The position numbers were made by a program, and so were the translations under genes. Positions 15,132-19,515 of a stretch of DNA of 19,515 bases are shown piece by piece (the stretch's first letter is position 1; every line of letters starts with the position of its first letter). The notes under the pieces are model-generated. The model searched no databases. It saw only the letters and a list, made by a program, of their open reading frames with translations, and was not told the origin of the DNA. Origin of the DNA: an uncultured Faecalibacterium sp. GTDB lineage: Bacteria; Bacillota; Clostridia; Oscillospirales; Ruminococcaceae. Where the stretch lies: positions 1 to 19,515 of the forward strand of contig URVW01000041.1 in NCBI GenBank assembly GCA_900551435.1. The letters are read 5' to 3'.

Positions 15132-16847
15132 TTATGCGGCGTCGTTGGTCTCAGAGCTGGAACCGAAGAGGGCGTCCAGCACCGTGGAAGCGGCCTGATG
15201 GAGCGAAGAAGCCGCCTGTTCCACTTCCTCCTGCGTGGGCAGGGAGAAGGAGGGCGCTTCGGCTTCGCCGCCGGATTCGCTTTCAGCGGGAGTCTCGTCG
15301 CTGGGCGTTTCGGTGGAAGCGTCCTGTTCGCCGTCGGACGGAGTCTCGGGCGTCGTCTCGGCGGGCTGTTCGTCTGCGGGCGTTTCCTCAGGCGTCTCGT
15401 CAATGGGTTCGTCCAGAGCAACGCTGTCTGCGGGCGTCTCCGGGACGGAAACGGCGGCATTCGGGTCGGCCGTGGGGGTGTAAACGTCGGTCTTTTCGGG
15501 GGTCTGCTGGGTGTCGCTGACCGTGCCCTCGCCGCCCAGAACGGATTCAATGAGCGCCTTGGCCTCGTTGACCGAATTTTCATCCGGCTTCATGACGTAG
15601 AGGTTCTGGCCCTTGGCGGAGTAGCACTGGGTGCTCTTGCCGCTGGAACCGGTCACGGTGCAGCTCTCGATGTCCCAGTTGGCAAGGTCGCCGAGCTGCA
15701 TCCGGACCAGTGCGGAAATTTGCTCCTGCGACAGGCTGGTCACGAAGCAGTCCGACACGGCGTCCATCAGCTTGGAGAAGCTCATCAGGACGGTGGGGGA
15801 CTTGAGCTTGTTCACCATGGCGTCGATGACCTTCATCTGGTTGATGCCGCGCTGGATGTCGCCGGATGCGAAGGCGTGGCGCTCGCGGGCAAAGGCCAGC
15901 GCGCTCTTGCCGTCCAGATGGTTCCAGCCCTCGGCGAAGGTGGTGGGGTCGTAGTAGCCGGGGCTGCCCACCGAGGTGAACGCCTGATCGGAATAGACAT
16001 CCACGCCGCCCACGGCATCGATGATGCTGATGAATCCGGCAAAGTTGATGCGGATGTAGTGGTCCACATTGATGCCGTACAGGTTGCCCAGCGTGGCCAT
16101 ACTGGTCTCCACGCCGTACAGACCAGCATGGGTCAGCTTATCCTTGCTGTCAGTCCCGGCGAGGTCCACATAGTAGTCGCGCGGGGTGTTGATGAGGGCG
16201 ACCCGCTTGGTGGACGGGTTGACCACGGCGAGGATGTTCACGTCGCTGCGGGCGTTTTCGGTCAGCTCGCCGCGGTTGTCCACGCCGCTGAGGTAGACGA
16301 CGAACGGTTCTTTGGTGATCTTGTTGGCTTCCGCGCCCGAGATCAGGCCGGAAGTCACGCTGTCCAGCGCGGCAAGGCCCTGCTGTGCCCAGACACAGCC
16401 GACGGCCAGCGCCGCGCACAGAAAGACCGAGAACACGCGGGAAACGGTCCCTGCCGTCTTGTATTCCTGACAGCGCTTGACCAGAAGCCAGAACAGCACC
16501 AGCAGCGCCGCGATGATGACAAGATAGAGCATGGGGAGCATCTGGGTGCGGCAGAGCTGCACGAAGGCGGCCACGCTGAGGATGGCTTGCAGCACCAGCA
16601 GCACCGGGCCGAGCCTGGACGGCTTCTGTTTGGGACTGCTGGACTTTTTCGGCGGCTGGGGCGGGGGAGCGCTCCGCTTGGGGGGCTTTGCGGGGGGCGG
16701 TGTGACCGGCGGCTGGGCAGTTTCCGGCGCAAAAAAGGCGGAACTGTCCACTTCCACGGTCCGGTCCGGGTCCTTCCGTGCGCCCCGGTGGATGTGCCGG
16801 GTGGTGTCCGCGTCCGAAGCGCGCGAACGATCTTTTTCATCGAACAT
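15132..16847 (-). CDS. LytR-CpsA-Psr (LCP) family cell-wall polymer ligase
   Basis: The 571-residue protein has a cytoplasmic, proline- and lysine-rich N-terminus (about 1-78). Three membrane segments follow (about 79-97, 103-123 and 137-155). The extracellular LCP domain (about 180-370) has the conserved charged positions: SGVDNRG (Asp190, Arg192), ARSDVN (Arg200, Asp202), NTPRDYYVDL (Arg223, Asp224) and FARERH (Arg321, Arg323). LCP enzymes attach teichoic acids or other glycopolymers from lipid carriers to peptidoglycan. After a helper region, the C-terminus (about 440-571) is a low-complexity Thr/Pro/Glu tail, probably a flexible wall-spanning arm. AAAGGAG lies 7 bases before the ATG. It is the last gene of the nadE operon, 24 bases after the NusG domain II gene. 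Confidence 0.95.
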   Translation of the reverse strand: MFDEKDRSRASDADTTRHIHRGARKDPDRTVEVDSSAFFAPETAQPPVTPPPAKPPKRSAPPPQPPKKSSSPKQKPSRLGPVLLVLQAILSVAAFVQLCRTQMLPMLYLVIIAALLVLFWLLVKRCQEYKTAGTVSRVFSVFLCAALAVGCVWAQQGLAALDSVTSGLISGAEANKITKEPFVVYLSGVDNRGELTENARSDVNILAVVNPSTKRVALINTPRDYYVDLAGTDSKDKLTHAGLYGVETSMATLGNLYGINVDHYIRINFAGFISIIDAVGGVDVYSDQAFTSVGSPGYYDPTTFAEGWNHLDGKSALAFARERHAFASGDIQRGINQMKVIDAMVNKLKSPTVLMSFSKLMDAVSDCFVTSLSQEQISALVRMQLGDLANWDIESCTVTGSSGKSTQCYSAKGQNLYVMKPDENSVNEAKALIESVLGGEGTVSDTQQTPEKTDVYTPTADPNAAVSVPETPADSVALDEPIDETPEETPADEQPAETTPETPSDGEQDASTETPSDETPAESESGGEAEAPSFSLPTQEEVEQAASSLHQAASTVLDALFGSSSETNDAA

Positions 16848-16871
16848 GGAAAATCTCCTTTTACTGCATTC

Positions 16872-17228
16872 TCAGGAACGCGGAACGATGGTCAGCACCG
16901 CGCGGGCGGGCAGACAGGTGGCCGTCTGGTCCTCGGCGCTGAGCCAGCCATAGCTCTCACAGATATGGTCGGGGCAGGGCGAGTCCACAAAGCGGGCCGC
17001 GCCGTCCTGTACTTCGATGTGGACGGTCAGATAACCGGTGTCCACCTCGTAAGTCTCGTTCGTGTCCAGAGAAAACTTCTGCACCGTGTTGGCGTCGCCG
17101 TAGATCAGCTCCGCCTCAAGGGCACTTCCGGTGGTCTTGGCGCTGCGCAGAGCGAACAGGATGCCCGCAGCGGCCAGCACGACCACGGAAAAGATCAGGT
17201 TGACGAAAAGTTTGGAATGTTGTTTCAT
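16872..17228 (-). CDS. NusG domain II-containing membrane-anchored protein
   Basis: The 118-residue protein has one N-terminal membrane segment (about 8-27) and then the NusG_II-type beta domain. Its signature DSPCPDHICESYGWLS (about 82-97) has Cys85 and Cys90, with Cys105 in TATCLPARAVLTIV. Despite the name, such proteins are extracytoplasmic and not transcription factors; their function is unknown, though they often sit near genes for membrane redox or isoprenoid functions. The ATG is 3 bases after the nadE stop (17232), so coupling is likely, and the LCP gene follows after 24 bases. Three cysteines in an exposed domain may allow disulfide or cofactor chemistry. Confidence 0.88.
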   Translation of the reverse strand: MKQHSKLFVNLIFSVVVLAAAGILFALRSAKTTGSALEAELIYGDANTVQKFSLDTNETYEVDTGYLTVHIEVQDGAARFVDSPCPDHICESYGWLSAEDQTATCLPARAVLTIVPRS

Positions 17229-17231
17229 GTG

Positions 17232-19160
17232 TTATCCTTTGTGGGGGAAAAGTTGTTCCAGCTCGGCCAGCCAGAGCGCTGCCGCCGCGTCGCTGGGCAT
17301 CCGCCAGTCGCCGCGCGGGGAGAGCGTCACGCTGCCGATCTTGGGGCCGTCGGGCAGACAGCTGCGCTTGAACTGCTGGGCGAAGAACCGCCAGTAGAAG
17401 TTGCGCAGCCATTTGTACAGCACTTCGTCGGGGTATTCGGGGCGTCCGGCAAAGGCCGCTTGGGCCAGCCGGAAGATCTTCGCGGGGCCGAAGCCGAAGC
17501 GCAGGACGTAATACAGATAGAAATCGTGCAGCTCGTAGGGACCTACGAGGTCCTCGGTCTTTTGCGCAATCTCGCCGTCCTTGGCGGGCAGAAGCTCGGG
17601 CGAAACGGGCGTGTCGAGGATGTCCAGCAGGACCGTTTTCAGGGCCTCGGTGGCGGCGATGTCGGCTTCGTACCGGACCAGATGACGGACCAGCGTTTTG
17701 GGCACACCGGCGTTCACGCCGTACATGCTCATGTGGTCGCCGTTGTAAGTAGCCCAGCCCAGCGCCAGCTCGGACAGGTCGCCCGTGCCGACCACCAGAC
17801 CGCCGGTGCGGTTGGCCGTGTCCATCAGTTCCAGCGTGCGGACGCGGGCCTGACCGTTCTCGAACGTGACGTCCAGAACGCTCTCGTCCTGCCCGATGTC
17901 GGCAAAGTGGCTGTGGACCGTGTTGGCGATGTCGATCTCGGTGAAGCTGACGTGCAGCTCGTCGCAGAGAATCTCCGCATTGCTGCGGGTGCGCTTGGTC
18001 GTGCCGAAGCAGGGCATGGTCACGGCCAGCACATCGGTGGTGGGGCGGCCCAGCTGCTTCATGGCGCGGACGGCCACCAGCAGCGCCAGACAGCTGTCCA
18101 GACCGCCGGAAATGCCGATGACCGCCGTTTTGGCGTGGGCATGTTCCAGCCGCTTGGCAAGGCCGTCGGCCTGCATCTTCAAAATCAGCTCACAGCGCTC
18201 AGCGCGGCGTTTGGGGTCGCTGGGCACGAAGGGGGTCGGGTCCACCCAGCGGGTCAGGGCCGTTTCGGACAGCGTCAGGCTGAAGTCTACGGTCGTGTAC
18301 CCATCGGCGGAAGGCTCGAAGCTGGTGTTGCGCGCCCGCTCGGATTCCATCCGCTGGCAGTCCAGTTCCGTTTCGGCGTGTCCGCCCGCAAAGGGGGCCG
18401 TCTCGGCCAGCAGCGTGCCGTTCTCAGTGATGAGGTCATGACCGGCGAACACCATGTCCTGTGTGCTCTCGCCGTGACCGGCGGAAGCATACAGGTAGCC
18501 ACAGAGCAGACGGGCCGACTGGTTCTCGACCAGCGTGCGGCGGTACTCGGCCTTGCCGACCGTTTCATCGCTGGCCGAAAGGTTCGCGATGACCGTTGCA
18601 CCGGCCAGTGCGTGGAAGGTGGAGGGCGGGAGCGCGCTCCACAGGTCCTCGCAAATCTCCACGCCGAGCACGAAGCTGGGCATCTCGCGGTAGCGGAAGA
18701 GCAGCGACGTGCCGAACGGGACCTGCTGGCCGCAGACGGTCACCAGCTCCACTTCGGTGCTGCCCGGGGTGAACTGGCGTTTTTCGTAGAACTCGCCGTA
18801 GTTGGGCAGGTAGGTCTTGGGGACAAGGCCCAGCAGCTGGCCGTGGCAGAGCACAGCGGCGCAGTTGTACAGCTTGCCTCGGACCATCAGCGGAAGGCCC
18901 ACCAAGGCCACCACGTCCAGCTCCCGGCTGGCATCGAGCAGGGTCTGCAGACCCTGCAGCGCACCCTGCTGGAGCGTCCGCTGCAAGAACAGGTCGCCGC
19001 AGGTGTAGCCGGTCAGGCAGAATTCCGGGAACACGGCCAGCTTGACGCCCCGGTCTGCCGCTTGGCGCAGTTCCGCGAGGATCTGCGCGGTGTTATAGGT
19101 GCAGTCCGCCACCCGCAGAGAGGGGGAGAGGGCTGCTGCTTTCAAAAAACCATCTTTCAT
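17232..19160 (-). CDS. nadE: Glutamine-dependent NAD(+) synthetase
   Basis: The 642-residue protein joins an N-terminal nitrilase-type glutaminase domain to a C-terminal NAD synthetase domain, as in the long NadE form. The glutaminase triad is Glu46 (VFPEFCLTGY), Lys115 (LVPKTYLPNYGEFYEKRQF) and Cys170 (GVEICEDLW). The synthetase P-loop is GISGGLDS (349-356), followed by the ATP-pyrophosphatase fold with GTGDLSELALGW. It makes NAD from deamido-NAD, ATP and glutamine. The ATG at 19160 fits the family N-terminus, but no clear ribosome site sits at the right distance; AGGAT is 14 bases away and can pair in the hairpin AGGAT-GTGAA-ATCCT. An extended -10 promoter lies at 19227-19235. It heads the operon with the NusG domain II and LCP genes. 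Confidence 0.96.
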   Translation of the reverse strand: MKDGFLKAAALSPSLRVADCTYNTAQILAELRQAADRGVKLAVFPEFCLTGYTCGDLFLQRTLQQGALQGLQTLLDASRELDVVALVGLPLMVRGKLYNCAAVLCHGQLLGLVPKTYLPNYGEFYEKRQFTPGSTEVELVTVCGQQVPFGTSLLFRYREMPSFVLGVEICEDLWSALPPSTFHALAGATVIANLSASDETVGKAEYRRTLVENQSARLLCGYLYASAGHGESTQDMVFAGHDLITENGTLLAETAPFAGGHAETELDCQRMESERARNTSFEPSADGYTTVDFSLTLSETALTRWVDPTPFVPSDPKRRAERCELILKMQADGLAKRLEHAHAKTAVIGISGGLDSCLALLVAVRAMKQLGRPTTDVLAVTMPCFGTTKRTRSNAEILCDELHVSFTEIDIANTVHSHFADIGQDESVLDVTFENGQARVRTLELMDTANRTGGLVVGTGDLSELALGWATYNGDHMSMYGVNAGVPKTLVRHLVRYEADIAATEALKTVLLDILDTPVSPELLPAKDGEIAQKTEDLVGPYELHDFYLYYVLRFGFGPAKIFRLAQAAFAGRPEYPDEVLYKWLRNFYWRFFAQQFKRSCLPDGPKIGSVTLSPRGDWRMPSDAAAALWLAELEQLFPHKG

Positions 19161-19226
19161 CGGAGGATTTCACATCCTGTCTGTTTGTTTGACCACGGCG
19201 GACAGATGGGCCGCTGTGGTGCACAT

Positions 19227-19235
19227 AGTATACCA
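19227..19235 (-). promoter_or_regulatory. Extended -10 promoter of the nadE operon
   Basis: The minus strand reads TGGTATACT (19235-19227), an extended -10 box (TG-N-TATACT). The -35 region has only T-rich TTTTCG at 17 bases. Transcription should begin near 19220, leaving a UTR of about 60 bases. No other promoter is seen between here and the rnpB terminator. Confidence 0.6.
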
Positions 19236-19280
19236 CACTCGAGGGCAAACGAAAAGTGACAGAGCGGTAAAAGTTGCGTG

Positions 19281-19320
19281 AACAAACAAAAAGAGCTGCC
19301 GCGAAGGGTCGCAGCAGCTC
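19281..19320 (-). terminator. Terminator of rnpB
   Basis: A 12-bp stem with one wobble (19293-19304 with 19309-19320, loop CCCT on the minus strand) is followed by TTTTTGTTTGTT (19292-19281) on the minus strand. It lies 24 bases after the RNase P RNA end and should end its transcript. Confidence 0.9.
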
Positions 19321-19343
19321 GGTCAGATTCAAAAAATGGAAAA

Positions 19344-19515
19344 CGAGATGGACCGTAAGCCGGGTTCTGTATTAAACGACGATCTGTCTCGACCTGCCAT
19401 TGCTGACAGGCTCATGCCACCATCGGGACACGCGAGCAGCGCTATCCGTCCCATCTAGGTGTTGCTTCCGGTAGGGTTTACAAAGCCGCATGGTCACCCA
19501 TGCGCTGGTGAGCTC
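19344..19515 (-). ncRNA. rnpB: RNase P RNA, 3' part (gene continues beyond the window)
   Basis: The minus strand holds conserved parts of the bacterial RNase P catalytic RNA, which cuts the 5' leader from pre-tRNAs. Visible are GTAAACCC...CCGGAAGCAAC (19481-19462 region), CGAGACAGAT (19393-19384 region), and the 3' end TACAGAACCCGGCTTACGG (about 19373-19355), which includes the usual P1/L15-type closing segment. The 3' boundary near 19344 is approximate. The 5' part, with P1 to P10 or so, lies to the right of the window. Confidence 0.93.

Noticed and set aside
15198..19259. A plus-strand open frame of 1353 codons across the LCP, NusG domain II and nadE genes
   Set aside because: It is the reverse reading of three recognised minus-strand genes and even crosses their boundaries. 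Its length reflects codon bias.

Overview
The window looks like a chromosomal segment from a G+C-rich gut Firmicute of the Faecalibacterium/Gemmiger type (Oscillospiraceae). This is inference. It rests on a T-box-controlled alaS, good Shine-Dalgarno sites, a type-A-like RNase P RNA end, a dinB/yolD-type remnant, alanine/serine-rich lipoproteins and a 'GAGCTGTC...GACTGAGAGGTT' interspersed repeat that I associate with this group. No mobile element, CRISPR array or phage module was found. Most of the window is core chromosome.

Layout. 1-115: two copies of the interspersed repeat, touching the stop codon of a membrane-anchored protein (114-956, -). 1044-1730 (-): class I glutamine amidotransferase-like hydrolase (peptidase C26). 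1888-1979 (-): tRNA-Ser(GGA) with its own promoter and terminator. 2244-3263 (+): FMN-dependent alpha-hydroxy-acid oxidizing protein with an N-terminal cysteine cluster, ending in a bidirectional terminator. 3357-4277 (-): an A+T-rich Mrr-type restriction endonuclease just downstream of an RluA-family pseudouridine synthase (4302-5252, -). 5406-6119 (+): lipoprotein, divergent from the synthase.

6136-12311 (+) is one co-directional block: promoter, T-box riboswitch (GCC specifier candidate; UGGU bulge matching the A73 of tRNA-Ala), alaS, a HIT-family hydrolase, a purine-type phosphoribosyltransferase and comEC. The T-box should tie alaS, and possibly the downstream genes, to uncharged tRNA-Ala. 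comEC ends in a 4-base stop-to-stop overlap with a convergent metallo-beta-lactamase-fold hydrolase (12308-13144, -). That gene lies downstream of what looks like a decayed dinB-yolD locus (13158-13553, -) whose promoter is still intact.

13768-14313 (+) is a short aromatic-acid-exporter-type membrane protein and 14592-15071 (+) a second Ser/Ala-rich lipoprotein. A perfect bidirectional terminator (15088-15123) separates them from a minus-strand operon of nadE (glutamine-dependent NAD synthetase), a NusG domain II protein and an LCP-family cell-wall ligase. The right edge holds the 3' part of rnpB (-) with its terminator. I found no clear new multi-gene system. The points most worth checking are the T-box/comEC transcription unit, the ComEC C-terminal domain without metal ligands, the frameshifted dinB-yolD remnant, the A+T-rich Mrr insertion and the cysteine-rich FMN enzyme.
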